A stretch of 64,000 nucleotides of DNA from Chloroflexi bacterium GWB2_49_20 (lineage in GTDB: Bacteria > Chloroflexota > Anaerolineae > Anaerolineales > Villigracilaceae), in assembly GCA_001796335.1 (NCBI GenBank), contig MGMF01000022.1:33830-97829 (forward strand), given 5' to 3'. A model generated the notes under the pieces. It worked only from the letters and a program-made list of their open reading frames with translations, did no database searches and had not been told where the DNA came from. A program made the translations under genes and the position numbers. Every line of letters starts with the position of its first letter. The stretch's first letter is position 1. Of this stretch, positions 54,509 through 63,733 are shown one piece after another.

Positions 54509-55405
54509 TTATTGATTAAGCACTGCAGCCAGAGGCGCGGGTGCAGCGACCTGGGCATTTGAACCGCTGATCTGGGCTTTTTCGACATCCCGCGCCCATA
54601 GGTACAGGCAGGTATGATAGGCGGTGGAAGTGTAAGAAGCTGCCACCGAAGCCACCATGATGAAAATGCTGGCGACGATCACTCCCAGGCCGACTCCGCT
54701 AACCCAGCCAATTGTGGAAGCAGGACCGGCAATCGAGACGATGCCCAGCCCGATGCCAAAGCCCAGGGCGATGCCGGTGCCCCCCAACAAGAAACCGATC
54801 AGCCCGGTAACGGCTTTTACACCGACCGTGCTGATGCCAACCAGGAGCAGGTTGTTCTTGACGATGTTCCCGGCGCGCTTCATGCCGTCCTTAAGATTGA
54901 TGTCTTCGATCACCATGGCGGGCAGAATCAGAAAAGCCGCCTCGGTCCAGACTGTGTCGATCAATCCGGCCAGGAAATTGCGCCCACCACTTTTACCTTT
55001 ACCCTTGACAGCACCCTTGATGATATTAACAAATGTGGAGGCCGCAGCCAGGCTGAGAATATCCAGCCAGTCCCGTTTGACGATAGTCCAGGCTTTGTCC
55101 ATGCGCCCATCTCCCTCGGAGAGGTAACCGTAGATCAGGTATATGGTCATGGAAGAAAATAAGTAAGTGATGGAAAACTGGGAAAAAACCAGCAGGGTTC
55201 CCATGACGAATAAGACGATCTGTCCGATCAAATTGTTATCCCCGCCCAGCAGAAAACCAGCCGCGGCCATGGGAATTATGAATATGATCGAGATGAAGAA
55301 GCCGACGAACAACGTGATGATGGACGGCTTGATCAAATCTTTGTCGGCCAGAACCATTTGCCAGGCTTGTTTTAGAAAAGCCCAACCTCGTGAAAAATTT
55401 TGCAT
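54509..55405 (-). CDS. DUF6159-like polytopic membrane protein
   Basis: A 298-residue membrane protein with about six helices, rich in Gly, Ala and Ile. FSRGWAFLKQAWQMVLADKDLIKPSI at the start is the recurring N-terminal pattern of the family, and YTSTAYHTCLYLWARDVE near the end also is. The role is unknown. The frame opens at 55444 but the ATG at 55405 is preceded by AAGGAGAT and is used. It ends directly next to the PRTase start. A Gly-rich middle (LIGFLLGGTGIALGFGIGLG) may form closely packed helices. Confidence 0.8.
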   Translation of the reverse strand: MQNFSRGWAFLKQAWQMVLADKDLIKPSIITLFVGFFISIIFIIPMAAAGFLLGGDNNLIGQIVLFVMGTLLVFSQFSITYLFSSMTIYLIYGYLSEGDGRMDKAWTIVKRDWLDILSLAAASTFVNIIKGAVKGKGKSGGRNFLAGLIDTVWTEAAFLILPAMVIEDINLKDGMKRAGNIVKNNLLLVGISTVGVKAVTGLIGFLLGGTGIALGFGIGLGIVSIAGPASTIGWVSGVGLGVIVASIFIMVASVAASYTSTAYHTCLYLWARDVEKAQISGSNAQVAAPAPLAAVLNQ

Positions 55406-55549
55406 TTTTAATCTCCTTAGCTTATAAATGATGTGTGATACCACACGAACAAAACTTCAAATAGCCAGTTGGTTCTTATATATACGCAGCAAATATCTTC
55501 GGGTAGTAATCTAATAAACTTCATCTATCTCTGTTCAGGTTTTGTTCTT

Positions 55550-57046
55550 TCAGCTGGCAGGCAGGGCGCTGTAGATGAATTCCACCAATGTGGCTTTCAA
55601 GGCAGCCAGGGAGGGCATGTGAATATACATCATGTGCCCGGCCGGGTAATAGCTCATGGAGATATTGCCCTGCAGGCTGATATCTAATCCCAGGTGGTCG
55701 AATGTGTAGCGGGTGGCGAAGTAAGGAGTGGCCAGGTCAAAATATCCATTGGCAACATGGACTTTAAGATACGGGTTGGTGCTCATGGATTTACGCAAGG
55801 TCTCGGCCACATTCACATAATTGTTTTCGTTCTGGGCATAACTCCACGGCCAGACCTTGGGATTGAGGATTTCGTAAGGCAGATCGCTTTCAAATTTCAA
55901 CTCACCGCGCACATAATCGTACAAGGTGGCGGTGTAAGGGCCGGTGATGGCTGCCATGCTCGGGTCAAACTCAAAATTTTCACCGGCTGCATCCCGGTCG
56001 ATGCCTGTGAAGCGGGTGTCCAGGCGCCCGGCTGTGCGGTTTCGATCACGCAGCAGCTCCTTGGTGAAGCGGAATATTTCAATGCGCAGGTCGGAGCGTT
56101 GAATGTAATCCTCCGAAAGGCCGGTGAAGCGCGCCAGCTCGGATACGATGTGGGAGCGCTCTTTGACTGGCAGAGAAGTTCCTTTGGCCAGTGCCAGGGT
56201 GTACTCACCGGATGCAAATTTTTCCACTTCCTTCAGGAAGGATTCCAGGGATTTGCGGGTGCGAACTTTGCCGTGATAATAAGCGGTGGCTGCATAGGTC
56301 GGCAGGAAAAGGATGTAGGGCAGGTCGTTGCCGGGATCAAAGCGGGCGGTTTGAAAATCCAAAATGGAAGAAACCAGAATGATGCCATTTAGGTACATGC
56401 CATGACGGTCCTGCAGGTAACCGGACAGGCCAGCTGAGCGCGTGGTACCGTAACTTTCACCGATCAGAAACTTGGGTGATGTCCAACGCTGGTAACGCGT
56501 GGTATAAAGCCGGATAAAATCTCCAACGGTTTCAATATCTTTCCTGAAATCATGGAATTCCCGGGCTTTCTGACCTTCCACGGGACGGCTGAAGCCGGTG
56601 CTGACCGGATCAATGAACACCAGGTCGGAGACATCCAGCAGGGAGTATTCATTGTCCACCAATTTAAATGGAGGTTGAGGCATATAGCCTTCCTCAGTCA
56701 TGTAAACCCGGCGCGGCCCGACCAATCCCAGGTGAAGCCAAACTGAAGATGAACCTGGACCGCCATTGAATGCAAATGTCAATGGACGCCGGGTCTTGTC
56801 TTCAATCCCATCCCTGGTATACGCTGCAAAGAAGAAGGCTGCCTTGGGTTTGGCGTTTTCAGCCTCTTTATCCCGGTCAGCGGTCTCTTCCTTAAGGATC
56901 AGGATGCCGGTTGTGACAGTGTAGTCGATCTTTTTGCCAGACATGGTTATGGAATGGTGTGTCACCACCAGTTGATCGACCGGTTCTGGTTTGGGTTCTT
57001 CCTTTTTGTTAGTTTCGTCGTGCTTTGCTTCATCTTTTTCGGTCAT
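55550..57046 (-). CDS. S10 family serine carboxypeptidase-like protein
   Basis: A 498-residue peptidase. FNGGPGSSSVWLHLGLVGPRRV is the substrate-carboxylate motif, the nucleophile Ser lies in GESYGTTRSAGL, Asp in VANGYFDLATPY and His in YPAGHMMY. S10 enzymes remove C-terminal residues. Eukaryotic S10 enzymes are secreted; this one has a charged Lys/Glu-rich N-terminus and no signal peptide, so it is probably cytoplasmic. The start overlaps the end of the TPR-like exported protein gene by 17 bases, so the two are coupled. Confidence 0.9.
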   Translation of the reverse strand: MTEKDEAKHDETNKKEEPKPEPVDQLVVTHHSITMSGKKIDYTVTTGILILKEETADRDKEAENAKPKAAFFFAAYTRDGIEDKTRRPLTFAFNGGPGSSSVWLHLGLVGPRRVYMTEEGYMPQPPFKLVDNEYSLLDVSDLVFIDPVSTGFSRPVEGQKAREFHDFRKDIETVGDFIRLYTTRYQRWTSPKFLIGESYGTTRSAGLSGYLQDRHGMYLNGIILVSSILDFQTARFDPGNDLPYILFLPTYAATAYYHGKVRTRKSLESFLKEVEKFASGEYTLALAKGTSLPVKERSHIVSELARFTGLSEDYIQRSDLRIEIFRFTKELLRDRNRTAGRLDTRFTGIDRDAAGENFEFDPSMAAITGPYTATLYDYVRGELKFESDLPYEILNPKVWPWSYAQNENNYVNVAETLRKSMSTNPYLKVHVANGYFDLATPYFATRYTFDHLGLDISLQGNISMSYYPAGHMMYIHMPSLAALKATLVEFIYSALPAS

Positions 57047-58784
57047 AGATGTTTTCCTCTCTTTTGTGGGTTTTGGATGAAAAGGCTATTGCAAATAACA
57101 AACCAAACGGTACGAGCAGGGCACTTCCACAGATGGGATTGGTGGGGCTGGTTGTCTCCTTTGTTGGTACCATGAAAGGTTGGGTTGGAGTCTCTGGAGA
57201 TTCTGGAATTCTTGTTGGGGTTTTAGAAGGAACAGGAGTGGGGGTTTCCACCAGGGTGCGGATTAATTCCCAGCTGGTTCCTGAGAAAATTGATGGGTAT
57301 TCAATAGCAGTTAAGCCTGAATTTTCGTAACGAAAATTGATCGTATAGGATCGATTGTCTGAATCTTTAACAAAAATTCGGATGGATCCATCCCCATTAT
57401 CCACCCAATAACCACTGGCAAGCAAGGTCATCCCATCTTCGTACCTGCCTTCAAAAACAACTGAATGATCGGATTGGAGTCGAACGACCATTTGCATTTT
57501 CTTTTGATTTTCCAGGGAAAGCAGCTCGCTCTTGTATTCTCCGCTGACAGAGGCAGGGTCAAAGGCTGCTGCGATGGTTGCGGTTGCTGGGAAAGGAGTG
57601 GGGGTCTGCGTCAACCAGGGAAAAGCATATACACTGTCTGTTTGTACCATCCCCCCTGGAAATAGATATGAGATTGTCTCCGCAATATTCAGGACGACCG
57701 GATCGGTTGGAGCCAGTTGCAGAGCGGTATGGATTTCTTGAATCCCTCGAATGGCATCCTGGGTGGGTCCTTTTTCCCAAGTATCCCAATAGGCGCGGTT
57801 AGCAAGCAAGTCTGCAAAGCCAGCATGCCATTGGGCGTCCTGCGGTTTGAGTGCCAAACATTTTTCATAAGCCGCAATGCTGAGGGCATATAATTCCTCC
57901 CCGCCCGGGTCGGTGCGGTAACCTTTGCCTTGGAAAAATACACGTTTGGTTGCCATGGCCAGCCTGCCCCAGGCTTCACTGTCATTGGGGTTCTTGTTGA
58001 CAGAATTTCGCCCATCCAGTATCGCCTGCCAGGCAGCCGGGGATACCAGTGAGAACTCCATATTCTGTACTGGCCCTTCCGGACCGGGTTCAAAGTCATC
58101 GTAATGCCAGCGCACTTCGTTGCCAGAAAATAACCCTCCAGGGGTTGTTTCAGACCAGCCGATCTGCAGATTCGTGATGACATTTTGATTGCTGGCTGGG
58201 AAGGGAAGGCGAAGAACGATATCTGCGCTGCCGATGGTACCGTTCCAGCCCGCACCTGTTTCGAGGATGTAATAAAAAGCGGTGAAAGGTGCGTATCCGG
58301 AGCCATTCAGAATATACGCTATTTCGACGTTCACATTTATACCGACTGGAAAGGTTACATCAAATTCCGCCCAGGGGACATCTTTATCCTGCCAACGGAT
58401 ATCCGGATAATTGACGCGTCTGTACGGAATTTGAGTTGAATTCACTCTGACTGATAGATCGGATATCTCAGGATATTGCCCCCGACCATCATTAGCTGAA
58501 ATTGGAAATCGAGCTGCCAAATTCTCGGGCGATGTCCCCAGGTTGCGCATGGTGAAACTGGCTGTGATGCGCGCCATTCCGAGACTATCTTTTTTAGTAT
58601 CGGATTGTACATCGATCAATACAGTTTCAGCCATCATACGGACGTAGGTCGTCTCTGTGCCAGGTTCAGGATTGGTGATGGGAGGTTGGATGGGGGGAGC
58701 CATATCCGCAAATGTGCGCGTGGGCAAAAAAAAGGTGGAGATTATGAAAATAAAGATTAACAACAGTTTTAGGGGTTTACCCAT
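57030..58784 (-). CDS. Exported protein with TPR-like region and C-terminal membrane helix
   Basis: A 584-residue protein. A signal peptide (~1-26, ending TRTFADM) is followed by a Pro-rich stretch, a beta-sandwich-like part (~50-240), a TPR-like helical region (~250-360, AYEKCLALKPQDAQWHAGFADLLANRAY), a second beta domain (~380-500, SGEYKSELLSL), a Thr/Pro linker and a membrane helix near the end with a basic tail (KTHKREENIYDRKR). It is thus held on the outer face of the membrane. AGATCAAA with CGGAG precedes the ATG at 58784. It lies upstream of and overlaps the S10 gene. I know no named family; scaffold or binding function is an inference. Confidence 0.75.
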   Translation of the reverse strand: MGKPLKLLLIFIFIISTFFLPTRTFADMAPPIQPPITNPEPGTETTYVRMMAETVLIDVQSDTKKDSLGMARITASFTMRNLGTSPENLAARFPISANDGRGQYPEISDLSVRVNSTQIPYRRVNYPDIRWQDKDVPWAEFDVTFPVGINVNVEIAYILNGSGYAPFTAFYYILETGAGWNGTIGSADIVLRLPFPASNQNVITNLQIGWSETTPGGLFSGNEVRWHYDDFEPGPEGPVQNMEFSLVSPAAWQAILDGRNSVNKNPNDSEAWGRLAMATKRVFFQGKGYRTDPGGEELYALSIAAYEKCLALKPQDAQWHAGFADLLANRAYWDTWEKGPTQDAIRGIQEIHTALQLAPTDPVVLNIAETISYLFPGGMVQTDSVYAFPWLTQTPTPFPATATIAAAFDPASVSGEYKSELLSLENQKKMQMVVRLQSDHSVVFEGRYEDGMTLLASGYWVDNGDGSIRIFVKDSDNRSYTINFRYENSGLTAIEYPSIFSGTSWELIRTLVETPTPVPSKTPTRIPESPETPTQPFMVPTKETTSPTNPICGSALLVPFGLLFAIAFSSKTHKREENIYDRKR

Positions 58785-58836
58785 TTTTGATCTCCGATAT
58801 TGGCAAGGATTAGAAAACCTAAATAAACTTGATGAA

Positions 58837-61341
58837 TTATAGCAAACCAGGCGGGTCAATTTCCACCCGCCAGCCTTCCAGGAAACGGGTAGGCAGGAGC
58901 GAAGCCGGATCCGGCCCGCGCAGGATCACCTGCCAGCGATAAAGATTATTCATTTTTGCAAAGAAGCACGGCACCGGCCCAAGTACATCTGTTTCAACCC
59001 GGCCGGTTTTATTGACCCGGGTCTGCAAATAATCCGCCATGGTTTTGGTGGTGCTTTCTGCCACCTGGGAGTCCAAATGGCGGAATTCCAAACGTACCAG
59101 CCGCCCAAAAGGTGGGTAACCTAATTTTTGCCGCTCGGAGAGTTCACGGGCATAGAAACCGGCATAATCATGACCGGCTGCAGCCTGGATGGCATAATGT
59201 TCGGGTTGAAAGGTTTGCAATATGACCTGCCCACCAAGGGTAGAACGTCCGGCTCTACCGGCGACCTGGGTTAACACCTGAAAACTGCGTTCAGCTGCGA
59301 ATGGATCAGGCAGATTCAAGCCTACATCTGCCAGGACAATGCCGACCAGGGTGACTTTGGGTAGGTCGAGACCTTTGGCCAACATCTGGGTACCCACCAG
59401 TACATTTGAGCGCTGGCTGACAAAATGGCTCAAGATGATCTCGTGGGCGTCTTTCTCGCGTGTGGTTTCCCAATCCCAGCGCAGGGTACGCGCCTGAGGG
59501 AAGCGTTCCTGCACCTCGGCAGCCACTCTTTCGCTGCCGAGTCCATATTGGCGGATGGCGCTGCTTTTGCAGGTTGGGCAGGTTTTTGGCAGCTTGCGGG
59601 TGTACCCGCAGCGATGACAAAGCAATTCCACTCCGGGAAGCTGGGTATGAAAGGTGAGCGGGTTTTCGCAACGCGGGCAATTGAGGGCAGTTCCGCAATC
59701 CCGGCAAAAAACATACGTGGCTGTGCCGCGCCGGTTGAGGAACAGAATGGCCTGTTCATCGCGGGCGAGCACGGTTGTAAGGGCATGCTCGAGGGCATTG
59801 CTGAAGACACCCCGATTACCAGATTTTAGTTCAGAGCGCATATCTATGATCTGAACGGGAGGCAGAGCGGTACCTTCGCTGACTCCGCCTGAATCCAGGG
59901 GGGTAATGCGGGAAGGCAGTGCGAGCAACTGAAGTTGATGCTGCCCATATTTTTGACTTCCAGTGACTGCAGCCGGCATCGAACTGACTGCCTGGTATTT
60001 GAGAGCCACGGGAGGTGTGGCGGAACCGAGAATGCAGATGGCTCCATTGAGCGCAGCCGAGTCCATTGCGGCCTGAACTGCATCATAGAAGGGGGGCTCA
60101 TTCTGGTAGTATGAACTGTCATGGCATTCATCCAGGATGATCAATCCAATGCGCGGCAGCGGACTGAAGAGGGCGGAACGCGGCCCGATGATGACCTTTA
60201 GCTGACCCAGGCGGGCACGTCGCCAGGTGTCATAGCGTTCACCTTCGGATAACCTTGAATGCACCAAGCCCACCTGGCCGGGGAAGCGTGCCAGGAAGCG
60301 GCGTACGGTTTGGGGTGTCAGGGCGATCTCAGGTACCATGACAATGGCCTGTTTACCGCGTCGGAGCGTTTCACTGACTGCGCGTAGATAAATCTCTGTC
60401 TTTCCAGAACCCGTGACGCCATGCAGCAGGAAAGGCAGGACGGATTCCCCGCTGGTCAGGCGTGAAAACCCATCTTCAATTGTATTCCAGGCATTTTGCT
60501 GATCCGAAGTCAATTGCGGGGGATTTGTCAGGTTCTGGGTGATGTGCGCGAGCGGATCTCGCCAGATCTCGGTTTCAAATAGAACGATCAACTCGCGTTC
60601 AGCCAGTTCCTGCAGGTCTCCCAGGTTGCAACCACTTTCAGCATACACCCAGGTCACATTGACCGGCTCAGGTTCACGCAGCAGGAATTGCAAGGCAACC
60701 TGACGCCTTTTTTGAGTGTTGGCTGTGTTGCCCAGGTCTGGCATGGCAGCGAAAGCCTGTTCGGGAGTTACCGCCAATTGGGCGACCCGAATGAATTTGG
60801 GTCGTACCCCCGGGGGAGGCAGAACGGATTGACTGATGAGAGATCCGCTGCGCAGGAGAGCCTGGGCGGGTTTGCGCCAATCGCGATTGGGGAAGGCGCG
60901 ATCGATCTGGCGACCGCGTAGCGAACCGCGTTTTTTTAGCAAGTTATACAGGCGTTTTTGCGTATCTGACCATCCGGTTGGGTCAGGGTTGTTGGCAATC
61001 GAGTAAAGCATATCCGCCTGCTTTGCCAGGCCGGGAGGCAGCATCATGGAAATGATGGCAGCCAATGAGTTGTGAGTTGCCTGGCTGAGATTTTTAGCCA
61101 ACTCGATTTGTGCGGGAGTTATAACAGGGCTGGGGTCGATCAGATCAAGGATCGATTTTGTCTCCTGGACAGGAGAGGCAGTTGCCAGCGCCAAGACCAC
61201 ACCCTGAACAACCTGCCGGCCAAAAGGTACATGCACTAAATGCCCCAAACCCAGGTGACCTTCAAGGTCGGGAGGAATGGAGTAATGAAATACTCCAGAA
61301 ACTGACGGGATATTCACAACAATTTCTGCGAAAAATGGCAT
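58837..61341 (-). CDS. priA: Primosomal protein N' (PriA helicase)
   Basis: Restarts stalled replication forks. The 834-residue chain has the N-terminal 3' DNA-binding domain, Walker A GVTGSGKTEIYL, a motif II reading DECHDSSYYQNEP (DEEH is usual), and the zinc-binding region with CRDCGTALNCPRCENPL, LLCHRCGYTRKLPKTCPTC, followed by GLGSERVAAEV and VLVGTQMLAKGLDLPKV. DECH instead of DEEH is a conservative but noteworthy change. The frame opens at 61347 (TTG), but the ATG at 61341 is preferred. No ribosome site is seen. It is divergent from nothing; the MEMO gene upstream is on the same strand. Confidence 0.95.
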   Translation of the reverse strand: MPFFAEIVVNIPSVSGVFHYSIPPDLEGHLGLGHLVHVPFGRQVVQGVVLALATASPVQETKSILDLIDPSPVITPAQIELAKNLSQATHNSLAAIISMMLPPGLAKQADMLYSIANNPDPTGWSDTQKRLYNLLKKRGSLRGRQIDRAFPNRDWRKPAQALLRSGSLISQSVLPPPGVRPKFIRVAQLAVTPEQAFAAMPDLGNTANTQKRRQVALQFLLREPEPVNVTWVYAESGCNLGDLQELAERELIVLFETEIWRDPLAHITQNLTNPPQLTSDQQNAWNTIEDGFSRLTSGESVLPFLLHGVTGSGKTEIYLRAVSETLRRGKQAIVMVPEIALTPQTVRRFLARFPGQVGLVHSRLSEGERYDTWRRARLGQLKVIIGPRSALFSPLPRIGLIILDECHDSSYYQNEPPFYDAVQAAMDSAALNGAICILGSATPPVALKYQAVSSMPAAVTGSQKYGQHQLQLLALPSRITPLDSGGVSEGTALPPVQIIDMRSELKSGNRGVFSNALEHALTTVLARDEQAILFLNRRGTATYVFCRDCGTALNCPRCENPLTFHTQLPGVELLCHRCGYTRKLPKTCPTCKSSAIRQYGLGSERVAAEVQERFPQARTLRWDWETTREKDAHEIILSHFVSQRSNVLVGTQMLAKGLDLPKVTLVGIVLADVGLNLPDPFAAERSFQVLTQVAGRAGRSTLGGQVILQTFQPEHYAIQAAAGHDYAGFYARELSERQKLGYPPFGRLVRLEFRHLDSQVAESTTKTMADYLQTRVNKTGRVETDVLGPVPCFFAKMNNLYRWQVILRGPDPASLLPTRFLEGWRVEIDPPGLL

Positions 61342-61375
61342 GACCAAGTTAGAATATGCAGTTTGTTTGCACGGG

Positions 61376-62221
61376 CTATTGTGTTTTCAGGGCTACAGCA
61401 GCACCATAACCAACCACTCTGTCAAAATCGCCGGTTACAGTTCCAGAAGTGGCGTGCCGGAGCACTTTGACGGTGTCTGCACCCAGGTCTTTGGCTGCCC
61501 AGAGCACGGAAGCCAGGGCGCCAAAACCGCACGCAAAACCGGTGTTGTTGTCCTCTGCCTGGAAGATGCCCTGCGGGGAAAAAGATTCGACCTGCCGCAG
61601 CATTTCTTCATCATAGGCACAGGCTTCATTCTCGTTGTAGAAATGGGACAGGTCGGTGGAAGCCACCAGAAGGCAATTTTGATCCTGCAATACCTGTGCC
61701 AGGGCGTGTCCGAGCTTCTCGGCAACTAGGGGGGTTTGCTCACGCAGCATGATGGGCAGCAATTTAAATTCCCCGGCGAGCGCTTGCTGAAGAAAAGGGA
61801 GCATGATTTCAAGGGAATGTTCCGGGTCTTGTAAAACCGGGGAAATGCCAAAACCCAGATCGTGACTCAGGATAGCATCCAGCCTGCCTACCAGGGATCT
61901 GTCAACCGGAATACTTCCAAGAGGTGTGGAGTATGCCTCGTGGGCGGTGACCAGAATGGGCTCCCGGTAAGGGTGATGCATGGGTGAAACAATGGCTACC
62001 AGGTCGGGGGTTTGACCGCGTATGCTTGCGAAGGCATAGCCTGCCACAGGTCCGGAATAATGATGCCCGGCATGCGGAGCCATGATCGCGACCACTTTTC
62101 CATCCAATTTGGGTAAGCGTGCAAGATCCAGGTAGGAATCAATACTGGCAGCCAGAGCTTTTGGGTTGCCCTCGTACCATAATCCAGCAATGGGGGAAGG
62201 CCGTAAATTGGGAATAGACAT
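61376..62221 (-). CDS. MEMO family protein (AmmeMemoRadiSam system protein B type)
   Basis: A 281-residue protein of the MEMO/AmmeMemoRadiSam B family. APHAGHHYSGPVAGYAF and SPMHHPY contain the conserved His residues, and STDLSHFYNENEA and FACGFGAL follow. In many genomes it goes with a radical SAM gene and an AMMECR1 gene; neither is near. Human MEMO binds copper and is linked to redox control. The frame is open for 71 more codons upstream, but AGGAG lies 8 bases before the ATG at 62221, and the upstream part has repeats rather than coding character. Confidence 0.88.
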   Translation of the reverse strand: MSIPNLRPSPIAGLWYEGNPKALAASIDSYLDLARLPKLDGKVVAIMAPHAGHHYSGPVAGYAFASIRGQTPDLVAIVSPMHHPYREPILVTAHEAYSTPLGSIPVDRSLVGRLDAILSHDLGFGISPVLQDPEHSLEIMLPFLQQALAGEFKLLPIMLREQTPLVAEKLGHALAQVLQDQNCLLVASTDLSHFYNENEACAYDEEMLRQVESFSPQGIFQAEDNNTGFACGFGALASVLWAAKDLGADTVKVLRHATSGTVTGDFDRVVGYGAAVALKTQ

Positions 62222-62329
62222 GGTACTACTCCTGATTCTGAGGCGGGAATAATGTACTTCCCTATTATTGTAGCACGCCCGACAAGTATGTCGAGCAGGA
62301 ATTAGATTCTTGCAAGTAGCCTTTTTCGG

Positions 62330-62420
62330 CAGGTATTCCCCTTTCTTTCGGTTGGGATTGCTATGCAGAAACCTGCCTTCTATGGCAGATACCCCCTGCC
62401 GCAAGTAAGAAACCTGCCTT
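62330..62420. repeat. Short direct repeats upstream of the MEMO gene
   Basis: AGAAACCTGCCTT occurs at 62367-62379 and again near 62408-62420; GGCAGGTATTCCCC and GGCAGATACCCC lie between and before them. The pattern lies in the leader of the MEMO gene. It may form alternative hairpins. Confidence 0.4.
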
Positions 62421-62440
62421 TCTGGTTTGTTCACCCCGGC

Positions 62441-62875
62441 TCATAATTCTTTACGAAAGACGTGCTCGGTTTTCATTTTTTTGTAACCCATTTGAGCGTA
62501 AAACTCATGTGTTTGTGTGCGGGTAATATTTGTATAAATAGTCAGATATAGACAGGCTTGTGAACGGCACCAAGTTTCGGCTTGCTGCATCAATTTTTTC
62601 CCGATCCCCTTGCCGTGATGGTCGGAGTGCACTACCAACCCTCCCAACTGCCCCTGCAACGGGCTTATCAGCAAAGGGCAAAGGTAGACATGGATCCAAC
62701 CGATGACTTGCTGATCCAACTCTGCCAGGAAAACGACATGATGGTTGATGTTTTCGATCTGTCGGAGGCGCAGGGAGATGTCATCTGATTCTGTCTTGTA
62801 ACCGAGCTGGTTGCACAACACGGCAATCGCCTCGAAGTCTTTCAATTGAGCTTCCCGAATGGTCACTGCTTTCAT
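62441..62875 (-). CDS. GNAT family N-acetyltransferase
   Basis: A 144-residue acetyltransferase. The acetyl-CoA motif A reads LGGLVVHSDHHGKGIGKKLMQQAE (V-HPDHQGKGIGxxL type), followed by ACLYLTIYTN and the C-terminal AQMGYKKMKTEHVFRKEL with the aromatic residues of motif B. The substrate is unknown. CAGGTG lies before the ATG. It is 66 bases before a hairpin repeat (copy B) and transcribed leftward with the MEMO gene downstream. Confidence 0.9.
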   Translation of the reverse strand: MKAVTIREAQLKDFEAIAVLCNQLGYKTESDDISLRLRQIENINHHVVFLAELDQQVIGWIHVYLCPLLISPLQGQLGGLVVHSDHHGKGIGKKLMQQAETWCRSQACLYLTIYTNITRTQTHEFYAQMGYKKMKTEHVFRKEL

Positions 62876-62921
62876 GGTTCACCTGTCATCAATTTTATGC
62901 ATGGTTTTCTTAAAATAATGG

Positions 62922-63010
62922 TTCATCTCAACAAAAAGGGGGGAAGTGGGGTGTTTATGGCTGGCGAAGCCAGCCATAAACACCCCACACCCCAGATTTT
63001 TGAGAAGATC
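62922..63010. repeat. Dispersed hairpin repeat, copy B
   Basis: Arms TTCATCTCAA and TTGAGAAGAT enclose a perfect 20-bp stem (62946-62965 / 62969-62988) with a 3-base loop GAA. The outer stem GTGGGGTGTT is shared with copy A; the inner part (TATGGCTGGC) is not. It lies between the AAA remnant and the GNAT gene. Confidence 0.8.
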
Positions 63011-63015
63011 CAAAA

Positions 63016-63204
63016 TCATAACTCGCGTAAATATGCCTGCGGGTTATCCAGAAAAGAGCGCATTAAATTCACATGTTCCAGTTCATTGTAGGCGGCTGAT
63101 TGAATGAAATCGCGCTCAAAATTAAACAGGACTGCCTCGGGGAAAGCCATCAAAGTGGGCGAATGGGTGGCAATGATGAATTGTGCATCTTCTCCTGATC
63201 GGGT
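63016..63204 (-). pseudogene. C-terminal fragment of an AAA-family ATPase
   Basis: Sixty-three codons bounded by stops, too short for most gene finders. They read FIIATHSPTLMAFPEAVLFNF, SAAYNELEHVNLMRSFLDN and PQAYLREL, the sensor and end of a predicted ATPase of the AAA_21/DUF2813-like group (ATHSP is the motif after Walker B). The frame is preceded directly by a stop, and no Walker A or B is found upstream. It is a remnant of a gene lost by deletion, next to hairpin repeat B. Confidence 0.7.
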
Positions 63205-63232
63205 TTAAGGATGGAAATGGATCTTAGATGAA

Positions 63233-63733
63233 TCATCTGTTTTGATGAGGGAAGCCAAGGACTCGTTTGGTGGCTTCGAAGGCCAGGGGAGGCAGATCAT
63301 TGCGTGTGAACCAATCTGCCTGGTCGGCATCATCCCGGGCTTGAAGAACGCCACTCTGCACCCGGGCGCGATAGACGATGACCATGTCAGCACCGCGGGC
63401 ATGTTCCAATCCAGCGATGATATCCAATAGGGCTGTAACGTGTACCGTCAACCCGGTTTCTTCAAGACATTCCCTTTCGGCTGCACGCGCCGGGTCTTCA
63501 CCTGCGTCCACAAAACCAGCTGGCAAGGTCCACAAACCGCGTGCGGGTTCATTGTTGCGACGGACAAGCAGAACGCGGTCGTCCTGTTCAACCAAGACAG
63601 CCGCGGCGACTTTTGGATCTGCGAAGTACACCCAATCACAATCCGGACAAACCGGGCGGATCTTCCCAATTCTGCGCTGGTGTGTGATGGCTGTTCCGCA
63701 CCTGGGGCAGAAATTTATTGTCGTTTCCGCCAT
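63233..63733 (-). CDS. NUDIX hydrolase with N-terminal zinc ribbon (NudC-like)
   Basis: A 166-residue pyrophosphatase. The zinc ribbon CPRCG (residues ~9-13) and CPDCDW (~30-34) comes first, then the NUDIX box GFVDAGEDPARAAERECLEETGL with the metal Glu residues. The ribbon-plus-NUDIX order occurs in NAD-capping decapping enzymes (NudC) and ADP-ribose or nucleotide pyrophosphatases; the N-terminal domain of NudC proper is missing. Substrate uncertain. Its start overlaps the end of the anchored protein gene upstream by 19 bases. Confidence 0.9.
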   Translation of the reverse strand: MAETTINFCPRCGTAITHQRRIGKIRPVCPDCDWVYFADPKVAAAVLVEQDDRVLLVRRNNEPARGLWTLPAGFVDAGEDPARAAERECLEETGLTVHVTALLDIIAGLEHARGADMVIVYRARVQSGVLQARDDADQADWFTRNDLPPLAFEATKRVLGFPHQNR

